From the NCBI RefSeq assembly GCF_014077005.1, contig NZ_JACGVC010000043.1, positions 1-64,000 of the forward strand: a DNA stretch of 64,000 nucleotides, in the 5' to 3' direction. The notes beneath the pieces were generated by a model. The model did no database searches. It was given only the letters and a program-made list of their open reading frames with translations, and was not told the origin of the DNA. The stretch comes from Colwellia sp. MB3u-45 (GTDB lineage: Bacteria > Pseudomonadota > Gammaproteobacteria > Enterobacterales > Alteromonadaceae). This document shows positions 39,210-48,831 of the stretch, piece by piece. How positions within the stretch are numbered: position 1 is the stretch's first letter; the number at the start of each line of letters is the position of its first letter. A program made the position numbers and the translations under genes.

Positions 39210-39572
39210 TTACTCCGCGACAATTAACGATTTTCGAGCAGCTATCAAGCGAGCTAACGCCTTGATATCCTCGTCTTCAACTTTAAAATTGTTCAAGGTA
39301 GCGATAAAAATATTGACCACTTCATGCCATTCAACTTCAGTTATCTTAAATTGACTATGGGCTGATTTGAGCTTTTCATCATCATATTCACCTGGGCCTC
39401 CCATCATAGCCGCCAAATATTTGGTTTGGTGCTCGATTAATGCCTCCATCCTAATTGGTTCAAAAATATAAGCGACAATATCTGACTCTAGAACTGCATC
39501 GTAAAACTCACCCACAAGAGGATATAAAGTGGCAAAGCCCCCGTATTTTTCAAAATAATTTATTGCCGTCAT
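39210..39572 (-). CDS. Truncated haemoglobin (group I-like)
   Basis: The 120-residue single-domain globin has the short two-over-two form. YGGFATLYPLVGEFYDAVL marks the B/E region, HQTKYLAAMMGGPGEY the E-F turn, and AHSQFKIT holds the likely proximal histidine (about residue 72). It would bind haem and respond to O2 or NO. The gene immediately precedes, by 5 bp, a PAS-GGDEF diguanylate cyclase gene, so the pair probably works as a two-protein gas sensor controlling cyclic di-GMP. This is inference from the gene order. Confidence 0.85.
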   Translation of the reverse strand: MTAINYFEKYGGFATLYPLVGEFYDAVLESDIVAYIFEPIRMEALIEHQTKYLAAMMGGPGEYDDEKLKSAHSQFKITEVEWHEVVNIFIATLNNFKVEDEDIKALARLIAARKSLIVAE

Positions 39573-39702
39573 TTAATTTCCATTTCTAGTTCTATTGCTA
39601 GAATTTATCCATAACTAGGAAGCCTAATATTTCGCTAAGCTAATATCTCACTAACTAAGTGACTACTTGCTCTTTTTTTCAATGAATATAACAAGACTAA
39701 AG

Positions 39703-39916
39703 CTTGCTATATTCATCTTAACCCGCACCTCAATACTTGATACTACACTAAGCGTAAATAAAACTACCTTAACGTCTTGTTACATTCATCTTAACCCACA
39801 CTACAATACTTGATAATACACTAAGCGTAAATAAGACTACCTTAACATCTTGTTACATTCATCTTAACCCGCACCACAATACTTGATAATACACTAAGCG
39901 TAAATAAGACGACCTT
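39703..39916. repeat. 73-bp tandem repeat array
   Basis: Three units begin at 39703, 39776 and 39849 with CTTG(C/T)TA and share TTCATCTTAACCC, AATACTTGATA and ACACTAAGCGTAAATAA. Spacing is exactly 73 bp both times. There is no spacer diversity, so it is not CRISPR. The array lies between the globin-GGDEF operon and the 3' end of pgm. Confidence 0.88.
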
Positions 39917-40031
39917 GAGTATCATAAGAACAGAAAGTAATAGATAAATATTAGAATGACATAACGATAAATAAAGTCACCCACTGGCAACTTTATTTAA
40001 CACCATTCTAACCATATTTTTTATGCTTGTA

Positions 40032-41678
40032 TTACAAACCAGCAGCCACAAAGGCAGCACTGACAAGTTTTTGTGCATCGCTAATAATTAACTGTAAATG
40101 CGCATCATCAATAAAACTTTCGGCGTATATTTTATAAATATCTTCAGTGCCTGACGGGCGAGCAGCAAACCAACCATTTTCAGTACACACTTTAATGCCA
40201 CCAATAGCGGCATTGTTACCGGGCGCATGTGACAATATTTGGCTGATTTTCTCACCTGCTAGCATATCAGTAGTAATAGCATCGGCGGTTAGTGCCGTCA
40301 GTACCTGCTTTTGTTGCAAGTTAGCGACCGCCTCAACACGGCCATAACAGGGTTCGCCTAATTGCTTAGCTAATGCTTGATATAATTGATAAGGGTCTTT
40401 ACCAGTAACGGCAAGCATTTCAGCCGCAAGTAAAGTCATCACAAAACCATCTTTGTCTGTGGTCCAACAGCTGCCGTCACGGGCGATAAATGTCGCGCCG
40501 GCGCTTTCTTCACCGCCAAAGGCATAGCTTGCATCATGTAAACCATCAACAAACCATTTAAAACCAACAGGTACTTCTGAAAGAGGACGGTCAATAAGCT
40601 TGGCAACACGGTCAATTAGCGAACTAGAGACCAGTGTTTTACCTATTTTACAAGTTTTAGGCCAGTTTCGGTGAGTCATTAAATAGTGAATAGACACGGC
40701 TAAGTAATGATTGGGGTTCATCAAACCACCGGTTTTAGTCACAATACCGTGGCGGTCAAAATCAGGATCGTTGCCGACGGCAATATCAAACTTGTCTTTC
40801 AAAGCAATTAAGCCAGCCATGGCATAAGGTGATGAGCAATCCATGCGAATTTTGCCATCTTTATCTAAGGGCATAAAAGCAAAACTAGCATCAACCACTG
40901 GGTTGACTACGTCTAATTTCAAACCATATTTTTTAGCGATTACCGGCCAATAGTGAATACCTGAGCCCCCTAAAGGGTCAACACCAATATGTATACCTGC
41001 TTTTGCAATGGCTTCCATATCGACTACTTGGCTTAATTGCTCAACATAAAAAGTGATAAAGTCTTCACGAGTCAGTAATGCAGATTTTAGCGCTTGGGTA
41101 TAATCAAGGCGTTTAACATCAAGCAGTTTATTCGCAATTATTTCGTTCGCACGCTGCTCAATAACTTGGGTTATTTCACCTTCAGCTGGACCACCATGAG
41201 GAGGATTATATTTAATGCCGCCATCGCTGGGTGGGTTATGCGAAGGCGTGATGATCAAACCATCAGCTTGGCTTGACTGGGTTTTATTATGGACAATAAT
41301 CAAGCGTGAAATAACCGGCGTTGGCGTAAAGCCATCATCGTCTTGAATAACAACAGGGACATTATTGGCGATCAATACTGAAATAGCAGAAGCAAAGGCT
41401 GGCTCAGATAACGCATGGGTATCTTTACCTAAATAAAGTGGCCCATTAAAGCCTTGCGCTAAACGATATTCAGCTACTGCCTGACAAATAGCTTCAATAT
41501 GCTGCTGATTAAAGCTTAATTTACTGGCATTACCACGATGCCCAGAAGTACCAAAAGTCACTTTTTGCTCGGCAATGTCAACATTAGGTGTTTGTAAAAA
41601 ATAGTCGCTAACCAAACGACCAAGGTTAATTCTATCTATCGGTCTTGCCAGTTTGCCTGCATGTTGATGAATGGTCAT
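40032..41678 (-). CDS. pgm: Phosphoglucomutase (alpha-D-glucose type)
   Basis: The enzyme interconverts glucose 1-phosphate and glucose 6-phosphate in the cytoplasm. The 548-residue protein has TFGTSGHRG near the N terminus, the phosphoserine loop ITPSHNPPSDGG (about 143-154), the metal loop GNDPDFDRHG, the sugar-binding GGEESAG and the phosphate-binding RPSGTEDIYKIY. Length matches E. coli Pgm (546). It follows seqA, an order conserved in enteric bacteria and relatives. Confidence 0.97.
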   Translation of the reverse strand: MTIHQHAGKLARPIDRINLGRLVSDYFLQTPNVDIAEQKVTFGTSGHRGNASKLSFNQQHIEAICQAVAEYRLAQGFNGPLYLGKDTHALSEPAFASAISVLIANNVPVVIQDDDGFTPTPVISRLIIVHNKTQSSQADGLIITPSHNPPSDGGIKYNPPHGGPAEGEITQVIEQRANEIIANKLLDVKRLDYTQALKSALLTREDFITFYVEQLSQVVDMEAIAKAGIHIGVDPLGGSGIHYWPVIAKKYGLKLDVVNPVVDASFAFMPLDKDGKIRMDCSSPYAMAGLIALKDKFDIAVGNDPDFDRHGIVTKTGGLMNPNHYLAVSIHYLMTHRNWPKTCKIGKTLVSSSLIDRVAKLIDRPLSEVPVGFKWFVDGLHDASYAFGGEESAGATFIARDGSCWTTDKDGFVMTLLAAEMLAVTGKDPYQLYQALAKQLGEPCYGRVEAVANLQQKQVLTALTADAITTDMLAGEKISQILSHAPGNNAAIGGIKVCTENGWFAARPSGTEDIYKIYAESFIDDAHLQLIISDAQKLVSAAFVAAGL

Positions 41679-41751
41679 TTAATTTCCTTATCCCTTATAA
41701 AAATTTAAGCCGTATACCTTACTTGATCACAGATTAATATCACCATGACAA

Positions 41752-42303
41752 CTAAAGTAAATCGCGAATGTCTTCTACATCTTGCTCGTTATAGCCTAAT
41801 GCTCGACTGACTTCGGTCAACATCATTTTTTTACGGGTAGTGTTTGAGTTTGTAATCACCCAAAATGGGCTTTCTGGAATCTGACGAGGCTTAGTACTAC
41901 TGCCACTAGCCACTAATTCTGCTTCACTGGCCGCAAAATATAAACGGTCACGACCTCTGATCTGACAAGCGACTGAAAAACGCTGGCCGTGCACCCGATG
42001 TAATGCCGCTAATACCAGTAAAAATCGACCTACAGCGCCACGCTGCATAGCCAACTCTTCTCTATTGATGTAATGAAATACTGAGCCATTAACATCAACC
42101 TTTGCATCAGCTACTGGCTCTTCAACAACTGCTTCTACAATTTGTTCAACAACTTCTACTTTAACGGCAGCTACAACCTCAGCATTGTTTTGGCTGGGTA
42201 AGTTAATTAGACGACGTAATATCGACGAGGCACTTTCGCCAATATACTGGGTATTTGAGGCAATATGTTGATAAAGTTCTTCATCTATTTCGATGTTTTT
42301 CAT
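41752..42303 (-). CDS. seqA: Negative modulator of replication initiation SeqA
   Basis: SeqA binds hemimethylated GATC sites, sequesters oriC and organises new DNA. From ATG 42303 it has 183 residues, against 181 in E. coli. The N-terminal oligomerisation segment [16 protein letters not shown] and the C-terminal DNA-binding domain (about 115-183, including SNTTRKKMM) are recognisable. The linker between them is rich in Val, Glu and Ala. An upstream in-frame start at 42339 would add 12 unconserved residues and is rejected. It is upstream of pgm by 73 bp. Confidence 0.96.
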   Translation of the reverse strand: MKNIEIDEELYQHIASNTQYIGESASSILRRLINLPSQNNAEVVAAVKVEVVEQIVEAVVEEPVADAKVDVNGSVFHYINREELAMQRGAVGRFLLVLAALHRVHGQRFSVACQIRGRDRLYFAASEAELVASGSSTKPRQIPESPFWVITNSNTTRKKMMLTEVSRALGYNEQDVEDIRDLL

Positions 42304-42567
42304 TGATGACCCTAGGAAAATTATGATAGATCGCGGCAAGATTATACTTGCGTTAATAATAAGTCTCTATAGTGGATTAACAAATGATGGAAATATTTTT
42401 CAAAAAGCCATTGGGTAAGCTCTTAAAATTAAATATTAGCCACCACAATCAGCACGCTCAAATCGATATACTGCTTGATTTTAATAAAATTTAATTTAGA
42501 TTTTATTACCTCAAAATGTAAAAATAAGCACAGTTTTATTCCTTAAATAACACCATAAGAGACTCCA

Positions 42568-43335
42568 ATGGCAAAGCTTTTAAACTATCAACAATCTGGC
42601 AGCGGTAAAAACATTATCCTTATCCATGGTTTATTTGGCCGCTTAGAAAACCTCAATATGGTGGCAAAAGCCTTAGCGGAAAATTATCGAGTCACCAGTG
42701 TTGATGTCCGTAACCATGGCGACTCATTTCACGATAGTGTGATGAACTACTCAACCATGGCACAAGACATCATTGATATTATGCAGCACCTAGCCATCAA
42801 TAGTGCCGTAGTCTTAGGGCATTCTATGGGCGGAAAAATAGCCATGGAATTAGCCCTTACTGCACCAGCGCTAGTTGAAAAGTTAATTGTTGCCGATATA
42901 GCCCCTGCTGAATACCCACCGCACCATAAGCAAATAATTGCTGGCTTAAGGTCACTTGACTTTACCACGATAAAACAACGTAAAGACGCGGATAAACAGC
43001 TCAGCCAATATGTTGACAATCTCAGCGTGCGACAATTTTTATTGCGTAATTTAAGTAGCGAAAATGGCCAGTTTTCTTTTAAATGTAATATTGAAAACAT
43101 AGCAAAAAATTATCCACATATAATGACAGCTTATCAAGGCAACAATAGCTATCAAGGCCCCACCCTGTTTATCAAAGGGGCTAATTCTGACTATATATTG
43201 CCCGAACACCGCACTGCAATATTACGCTTATTTCCACAGAGTCGTGCTCGCGTTATTCAAGGGGCTGGGCATTGGTTACATGCTGAAAAAACGCTTGCCT
43301 TTAATCGCAGCGTTGAAGGATTTTTAACAAGTTAA
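42568..43335 (+). CDS. ybfF: Alpha/beta hydrolase, YbfF esterase family
   Basis: The 255-residue cytoplasmic esterase is divergent from seqA. It has the oxyanion-hole HGLFG (about 20-24), nucleophile elbow GHSMGG (Ser near residue 92), and a C-terminal catalytic histidine in GAGHWLHAEKT. It resembles E. coli YbfF, which hydrolyses acyl-CoA and short esters. The position between seqA and the ybfE-fldA genes is the conserved one. Confidence 0.92.
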   Translation: MAKLLNYQQSGSGKNIILIHGLFGRLENLNMVAKALAENYRVTSVDVRNHGDSFHDSVMNYSTMAQDIIDIMQHLAINSAVVLGHSMGGKIAMELALTAPALVEKLIVADIAPAEYPPHHKQIIAGLRSLDFTTIKQRKDADKQLSQYVDNLSVRQFLLRNLSSENGQFSFKCNIENIAKNYPHIMTAYQGNNSYQGPTLFIKGANSDYILPEHRTAILRLFPQSRARVIQGAGHWLHAEKTLAFNRSVEGFLTS

Positions 43336-43481
43336 TTGATCTAGCGCTAATACCAAACAGTATAACTTTGTATAATTAGCGAGATAAAATTATTTTATAC
43401 TCATAGGCGCCAAAATAGCAAAATAATGCTGACAAAGTGGTTACTCAGGTAACAAAAATAATGTCTTTAAAAGCCGTAATA

Positions 43482-43490
43482 TGCTATAGT
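43482..43490 (+). promoter_or_regulatory. Extended -10 promoter before the DUF2788 gene
   Basis: TGCTATAGT, an extended -10, lies 27 bp before the DUF2788 start and could drive DUF2788-ybfE-fldA. No good -35 or LexA box was seen. Confidence 0.35.
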
Positions 43491-43516
43491 GCGCCCTGAA
43501 AATTTTAGGGTTAAAT

Positions 43517-43738
43517 ATGTTAGCAGAACACTTCGAATTAATTGAAACCATTGGGCTAAATTTATTTTTTGCTTTTATCTTTATTTTCATTGGCTTATCA
43601 ATGCATGATGTAATGAAAAAAAACGATGTACCTAAGATCGGAAAGATAGTTGTTTATTTTGTATTATTTTTAGGGTGTGCTGGATTTATCGCAAAAGGCA
43701 TCATTCAGTTTATTTGGGAAAGCCAAGGCGTTGGGTAA
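43517..43738 (+). CDS. Small membrane protein, DUF2788 family
   Basis: The 73-residue protein has two membrane helices (about 12-31 and 45-65) joined by a basic loop, VMKKNDVPKIGK. It fits the DUF2788 family, which recurs between ybfF and ybfE in marine gammaproteobacteria. Function is unknown. ybfE follows after 12 bp. Confidence 0.85.
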   Translation: MLAEHFELIETIGLNLFFAFIFIFIGLSMHDVMKKNDVPKIGKIVVYFVLFLGCAGFIAKGIIQFIWESQGVG

Positions 43739-43750
43739 GTAAGTAATAAG

Positions 43751-44038
43751 ATGGCAAAAGAAGTAGCAGATTTAACGACCATTGACTTATTTAGCGATGA
43801 AAAGCGACCGGGGCGACCAAAAACGAACCCCCATTCACGCAGCGTGCAAGTAAAAATAAACAAACGCAATCAGGTCAAGCGCGATAAGAACAATGGCTTA
43901 AAGCGAATAGAGTTTAAATTACATCAAGATGTATATGAACGCTTAGACGCTTTAGCAAATGATAAAGGTGTTAGTCGAAGTGAATTAATAGAAGCCCTAT
44001 TAGTTCAGTCGCTTGATGCCAACGATATTAAAGTTTAG
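43751..44038 (+). CDS. ybfE: LexA-regulated protein YbfE (ribbon-helix-helix)
   Basis: The 95-residue basic protein has a C-terminal ribbon-helix-helix-like segment, FKLHQDVYERLDALAND followed by GVSRSELIEALL. An upstream GRPKTNPHSRSVQVKINKRN is rich in Lys and Arg, suggesting nucleic-acid binding. It matches YbfE, an SOS gene in E. coli. I saw no clear LexA box immediately upstream here, so SOS control is not supported by this sequence. fldA follows after about 23 bp. Confidence 0.87.
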   Translation: MAKEVADLTTIDLFSDEKRPGRPKTNPHSRSVQVKINKRNQVKRDKNNGLKRIEFKLHQDVYERLDALANDKGVSRSELIEALLVQSLDANDIKV

Positions 44039-44061
44039 TTAGCTATAAAAAGGTTAAATTG

Positions 44062-44589
44062 ATGGCAATTGTAGGTTTATTTTTCGGAAGTGACACAGGC
44101 AACACCGAAGCCGTAGGCAAAATGATCCAAAAAAAATTGGGTAAAAGCCTTGTCGATGTTAGAGATATCGCCAAAAGTACCAAAGAAGAAATCGCTGAGT
44201 TCGATTTAATAATTTTAGGTATTCCTACCTGGTATTATGGCGAAAACCAATGTGATTGGGATGACTTCTTACCTGAATTAGAAGAAATTGATTTTACCGA
44301 CAAACTCGTGGCTATTTTCGGTTTAGGCGATCAAGAAGATTACTCTGAGTACTTCTGTGATGCGATGGAGCCATTGCGTGATATCGTGGAATCAAAGGGC
44401 GCTATTATTGTTGGTAACTGGCCAACCAAGGGTTATGAATTTGAGGCCTCTAAGGGCTTAGTTGACGAAAACACCTTTATCGGTTTATGTATTGATGAAG
44501 ACCGTCAGCCTGAACTAACCGCCGAGCGCGTCGATACTTGGGTTAAACAAATTTACGATGAACTATGTTTAGCTGAGTTAGCAGACTAA
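44062..44589 (+). CDS. fldA: Flavodoxin FldA
   Basis: Flavodoxin is the FMN electron carrier for biotin synthase, IspG and other enzymes. The 175-residue protein has the FMN phosphate loop FFGSDTGNTE, the isoalloxazine-contact segment GIPTWYYGE and GLGDQEDYSEYF. ATG 44062 is chosen over TTG 44059 because it has an AAAAGG ribosome-binding site at good spacing and matches the family start. A terminator follows at 44623. In relatives fur normally comes next; here it is 6.5 kb away. Confidence 0.96.
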   Translation: MAIVGLFFGSDTGNTEAVGKMIQKKLGKSLVDVRDIAKSTKEEIAEFDLIILGIPTWYYGENQCDWDDFLPELEEIDFTDKLVAIFGLGDQEDYSEYFCDAMEPLRDIVESKGAIIVGNWPTKGYEFEASKGLVDENTFIGLCIDEDRQPELTAERVDTWVKQIYDELCLAELAD

Positions 44590-44622
44590 CGCTTTACACA
44601 GTAAACTACATTGTATTGAAAG

Positions 44623-44646
44623 AGCCAGCGGTTAGCTGGCTTTTTT
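44623..44646 (+). terminator. Rho-independent terminator of fldA
   Basis: A 7-bp stem AGCCAGC/GCTGGCT with a 5-nt loop is followed by six Ts, 33 bp after the fldA stop. Confidence 0.85.
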
Positions 44647-44660
44647 GTTGCTATTATAGC

Positions 44661-44824
44661 TAATACCAATTTCACTAATTATCTGATCATTTTTACTGGT
44701 TAAAACAACCCACTACTGCGTTATTTATTTAATAATTAGAACAACTAGTTATTAAATAAATGCCTTATATTTGGCCATTTTACCTGCGTATAAAGTAGAC
44801 CACCTAGTTAATGAAATTGGTATA
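44661..44824. repeat. Palindromic repeat element with terminal inverted repeats
   Basis: About 164 bp are bounded by TACCAATTTCACTAA (left, within 44663-44679) and its near-perfect complement TTAATGAAATTGGTA (right, 44808-44822). An inner inverted repeat, TTATTTAATAA and TTATTAAATAA, is centred near 44743. It has no coding capacity. This is the form of a miniature mobile or structured intergenic repeat. It lies right after the fldA terminator, where local gene order departs from relatives. Confidence 0.65.
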
Positions 44825-45116
44825 ACAAAACCTGCTATACGCTTGCAGCCGGACATGCGTTTAAGGTATATACATTAATTTTCAACCCTTCATCTAAAAA
44901 AACTAGTAAACAAAAAATGTAGCCATACTAGCGCATAAGCGCTTGAGATAAAGGCAATGGCGGTTGACTATCACTATAGTCCAAGGCATTTAATAGTTAA
45001 CACTTAGTAATGCTGCTCCTAATTAAGTTTAATTATTTGATTTTAATAATTAAACTTAATTAATATCGTGAATCTTGCTATCATGATCTTCCGATGGTTT
45101 GGTACTGATCTTTCTA
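44825..45116. other. Upstream region of the solute-binding protein gene, with an AT-rich palindrome
   Basis: The region has an 18-bp-arm inverted repeat at 45020-45062 (arm core TTAAGTTTAATTATT, 7-nt loop), about 55 bp before the next start. It is AT-rich and lacks a T tail, so it could be an operator or a cruciform site. Nothing else is seen. Confidence 0.5.
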
Positions 45117-45881
45117 ATGAAAATATTTATTTTAAAATCAATTTTGTTGTTTTTTTTAGTGCTTCCTCAACTGAAGGCATTTCAACCACCATCGGCCATT
45201 GAAAACATCACCTTTTATACTGAGATTTATCCGCCAGCCAATTATTTAATCAATGATGAACTCAAAGGCATTTCAGCAGATACGTTAAAAGCTATCTGGA
45301 AAAATTTAGACATACCTGAGCAAGAAGTACTGTTAGTGCCATGGGCACGTGGCTATAAATTTACTTTAGATAAAAGTAATACCGCTTTATTTACTGTGTC
45401 TAAAACTCAACCACGTGAAAAGCTATTTAAATGGGTTGGGCCTTTTTTTCATTCTACTCATGTCTTATTTGCCAAAAAATCAAAAAACTTTAATTTTTCC
45501 AACTTACAGCAAGTGTTTAATCATACTGTTGTAGCGGTAAAGGATGATATTTCCGGTATTTCGCTACATAAAATGGGTTTTCCTGCGGCTAGTCTCGCAG
45601 AAATTTCACAACTAGAACAAGCCTTTTTGTTGATGCAATCAGGTCGTGTAGACATGATGGTTACCTCTATTCATGCTTTTGAGCATTTAGCGAAAAAAAG
45701 CAACTTAAATACTGATGCCTATGAACAGGTTTGGCAGGTCAACAAAACAGGTAATTACTTGGCATTTAATATCAATACACCCGATCACATAATACAAAGC
45801 TACCAGCGAGCCTTTGATAATATTGCTAAACAGCGATTAACCATTAAACAACAATATGACTTGTCTCCAGCTGAGTACTAA
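45117..45881 (+). CDS. Periplasmic solute-binding-like protein (SBP family 3)
   Basis: From ATG 45117 the protein has 254 residues with a signal peptide (about 1-20, FILKSILLFFLVLPQLKAF). It then shows the start of a type-2 periplasmic-binding fold (ITFYTEIYPPANYLINDELKGISADTLKAI). It resembles the amino-acid-binding SBP_bac_3 family, common as orphan proteins in Alteromonadales. No transporter permease is adjacent, so it may be a sensor or a non-transport protein. A TTG at 45099 would extend it by six residues. The ribosome-binding site is poor for either start. Confidence 0.8.
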   Translation: MKIFILKSILLFFLVLPQLKAFQPPSAIENITFYTEIYPPANYLINDELKGISADTLKAIWKNLDIPEQEVLLVPWARGYKFTLDKSNTALFTVSKTQPREKLFKWVGPFFHSTHVLFAKKSKNFNFSNLQQVFNHTVVAVKDDISGISLHKMGFPAASLAEISQLEQAFLLMQSGRVDMMVTSIHAFEHLAKKSNLNTDAYEQVWQVNKTGNYLAFNINTPDHIIQSYQRAFDNIAKQRLTIKQQYDLSPAEY

Positions 45882-46128
45882 TTAACAGGTTTTTTAGCTA
45901 TAAAAGGACTTTAGCCATAATAAACTTGTTTTTTCAGCTACGAATTTTCATGGTTAAAAGTGACTTAGCCAGTTTCCTCTGAAAAAGCCTTACCTGATTA
46001 AATATAAAATAAGTGTTTCAGCAATCGACTCACTTTGATTCAAACTCGGTTTATCCTAGTTACTGGCTGGCAGTGTTGTAGGATAAGAATGCTGTGCTCT
46101 GTCCTCTGTTAACAGTTAACTATCACTG

Positions 46129-46902
46129 TTAAGCTAAATAAGTCGCGAAAAAGAAATATAATGTCGTCGCAACACTTATCACAATAACAACACCTCTGAC
46201 CTGCTTTTGTGGTAGTTGGCGTGATATATTCGCCGCCATATAGCCTCCTACTAACGTACCACATAACAAAATAGTGCCTTCATACCAGACAATAACGTCA
46301 TTATAAATAAAAAGGGCGATGGCAATTAATGACACGGCCGCTGACACTAATAATTTCAATCCATTCATTGCATTGATGTTGGTATGGCCGGCTAATGCTA
46401 AATAGCTGAGTATAATGATACCCAATCCCGCGTTAAAAAAGCCGCCATAAATAGACACTCCCAAGAGTAGTATTAACAGTAAAATCCCACCGATAGCAGA
46501 TGCGTGTTGGTGCTTAGTCGCTATTTTTTTAAAGCCTGCATTAAGCTGACCACCAAAAATAAACAGTACAGTGGCAAATAATAACAACCAAGGAATAGCG
46601 ACTCGAAATATCCCTTCTGATGTTTGCAGCAATAGCCAAGCACCAAAAACACCGCCTATTAAACTGATAACGATGATGAGTAAGAGTTCATCTTTATGCG
46701 CAGCAAGCTCTTTTCGAAAGGCATAAGTACCGCTCATATAACCGGCGCACGACGCAAAAGTATTGGTCGCATTAGCCATAATAGGAGGAATACCGACAAA
46801 GATAAGCGCGGGAAAGGTAATAAAACTTCCACCGCCGGCAATCGAGTTAACAACACCACCAAAAAAACCGGCAAGGAACAAAAATATGAGTTCAAATGAC
46901 AT
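46129..46902 (-). CDS. TSUP-family membrane transporter (TauE/SafE)
   Basis: The 257-residue inner-membrane protein has about eight hydrophobic helices. It carries the family's N-terminal motif AGFFGGVVNSIAGGGSFITFPAL and the repeat-like ANATNTFASCAGYMSG; the first is read here as FFGGVVNSIAGGGSF. TSUP proteins export or import organosulphur compounds and anions. The substrate cannot be told from context, since neighbours are unrelated and divergent. Confidence 0.87.
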   Translation of the reverse strand: MSFELIFLFLAGFFGGVVNSIAGGGSFITFPALIFVGIPPIMANATNTFASCAGYMSGTYAFRKELAAHKDELLLIIVISLIGGVFGAWLLLQTSEGIFRVAIPWLLLFATVLFIFGGQLNAGFKKIATKHQHASAIGGILLLILLLGVSIYGGFFNAGLGIIILSYLALAGHTNINAMNGLKLLVSAAVSLIAIALFIYNDVIVWYEGTILLCGTLVGGYMAANISRQLPQKQVRGVVIVISVATTLYFFFATYLA

Positions 46903-47172
46903 GATTAATAATAAGCCTGTAAAGATAAAAATGGGTTAAACGGTAGCATATTTTCTTTCAGCCCCAGATACTGGCAAGTAAAATGCCTGTGTGATGTTCA
47001 ATCCTAACCTGATTTCATCCATTTGAATATTATATATGATGACGGCTTGACTACTATTTGACTAGTGCTTGACTAGAGTTTCATCACTGAATAATAGAAA
47101 TTAATCGACAAAAGAGACAAAGCGATATAGTTTAGCTGTATCATTTACAGCATCCATAACTGACGGATTAAC

Positions 47173-48234
47173 TTGATCTATTTCAAAGATGCCCACCCTC
47201 TTGGAAAAATTAATCATATTCCTAGAATTGTTGCAACCATGTATGCTTTGTCCATTTCGGTGCAAATTTTAGGAGCAAATATCTTTGATATACATTATAT
47301 CTGGATTATTCCCTTGTGCCTTTTATGGCCACATCTTGCCCTGACAGCAACCAACCTGTCTGCAAATGGACGAAAACAGGAAGAGATAAACATGCATTTA
47401 GATGCTTTGTTTGCTTGCCTGATGATACTGGTTACGCCGATTTATTCCTTTACTTCAACGATGATCACATTATTGATTGCAAACGCGCTATTTGTTGGTG
47501 GCTTTCGTGCCATGTTAACTACGCTATTAGTGATGATCACAATTTTTGCTCTAGCTTTTGCTATCTTGCCTGAATTGCACTTTTTGGATGAAGAGTACAA
47601 TACTATTATTTCCAGTAGTTTTTTCTTGCTTATTTACTTGTGCGCATTCGCTCTAACGGTTTTTCGCCTCACGCATCGATTAATTAAGCTCAATAAGAAA
47701 GTTAAAACACTCTCGGTAACCGACCCATTAACTGGCTGCTACAATCGATTATACTTGGATAACAATTTAGCCAAAGAACTACAGCGTGCTTATCGTTTTA
47801 AAAATCAAGTTACTGTGCTGTTTGCAGATTTAGACCATTTTAAAAAAATTAATGATCAACAAGGTCACAATACTGGCGACAGGGTACTAAAAAAATTCGT
47901 ACAGATAGTTAATACATGTATTCGCCATGACGTTGACTGGATAGCCCGTTATGGTGGAGAAGAATTTGTTATTATCTTACCAAACACCGACGCAGAATCA
48001 GGTGCCATCACGGCCAATCGTATCCGAGAAGCCATCAGTCAATATAAATTTGTTTCAGACGAGAGCTATTTTCAAGTTAGTTGTAGTTTTGGTGTCTCAG
48101 AAACTTATCTCGATAATGATGAATTAAGCATAGAGCAACTGACTAATCAGGCTGATCAAGCGCTTTATAAGGCAAAAGATAAAGGTCGAAATCGCGTTGA
48201 AATATTTTCACCAAACGAAAATTTGAAAGGTTAA
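47173..48234 (+). CDS. Membrane-bound diguanylate cyclase (MASE2-like, GGDEF)
   Basis: The 353-residue protein has an N-terminal membrane domain with about five helices (about 18-165) resembling MASE2. A short linker leads into a GGDEF domain with DPLTGCYNRLYLDNN, LFADLDHFKKINDQQGHNTGD and intact RYGGEEFVIILP. The inhibitory-site arginine is replaced (RHDVDW does not align as RxxD), so product feedback may be absent. The start is TTG at 47173, the only suitable upstream start in frame. The gene is monocistronic. Confidence 0.87.
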   Translation: MIYFKDAHPLGKINHIPRIVATMYALSISVQILGANIFDIHYIWIIPLCLLWPHLALTATNLSANGRKQEEINMHLDALFACLMILVTPIYSFTSTMITLLIANALFVGGFRAMLTTLLVMITIFALAFAILPELHFLDEEYNTIISSSFFLLIYLCAFALTVFRLTHRLIKLNKKVKTLSVTDPLTGCYNRLYLDNNLAKELQRAYRFKNQVTVLFADLDHFKKINDQQGHNTGDRVLKKFVQIVNTCIRHDVDWIARYGGEEFVIILPNTDAESGAITANRIREAISQYKFVSDESYFQVSCSFGVSETYLDNDELSIEQLTNQADQALYKAKDKGRNRVEIFSPNENLKG

Positions 48235-48831
48235 TCGCTCGATACCTGTACATAAATGATCAAACGCTAAGTAACAAACTTTATTGCTTAATGATTTTAA
48301 TAACAGCACAAGCGTGACTTCTTCTGACTAAGTTAACTTGATGCTTATCACCACTTAATTTTTTTATTATGGCTTGTTCTGTTTCAGTTCGCCAAAAAAA
48401 ACACGGTCAGGCATGAGCTGTTTTATTCAATAAAAAAATTTCGCTTTTTCTTCAAACTAGCTCGCCTTAAGGTTAAAGCTCAACCGTATTGACTCCTAAC
48501 GGTAATAACTTACAAGGGAAATAAAGTCTAAGCGCTATTAACGTCTAACAAGCCAACTGACGATTAGTTATTTCGTCCCCTCACACACTCACAAGGTGAA
48601 CCAGTGGCTAAAAATCGTTCATCATAAAACACTTACTCACCTTGGCCTTAAGGCATTATGGCCTAAATACGCTGTTTAATGAGTTAACTGATATCTCAAT
48701 ATATCGACAATTTTTCGCTTACAACAATTTAGTCTGCAATTACTCTATAAAGCTTACCTATAACAGCGTAGGATGAGGTAACTTTAGATATAAATTAGGG
48801 CTGCACTTAACGTGCACTAACATAAAAAATT
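48235..48831. other. Intergenic DNA upstream of the HflX-like gene
   Basis: These 597 bp show no supported gene, repeat or terminator. The HflX-like promoter must lie near the right end, but I cannot assign it. Confidence 0.4.

Noticed and set aside
42304-42339. Longer seqA start
   Set aside because: The extra 12 residues are not part of SeqA, whose conserved N terminus begins at ATG 42303.
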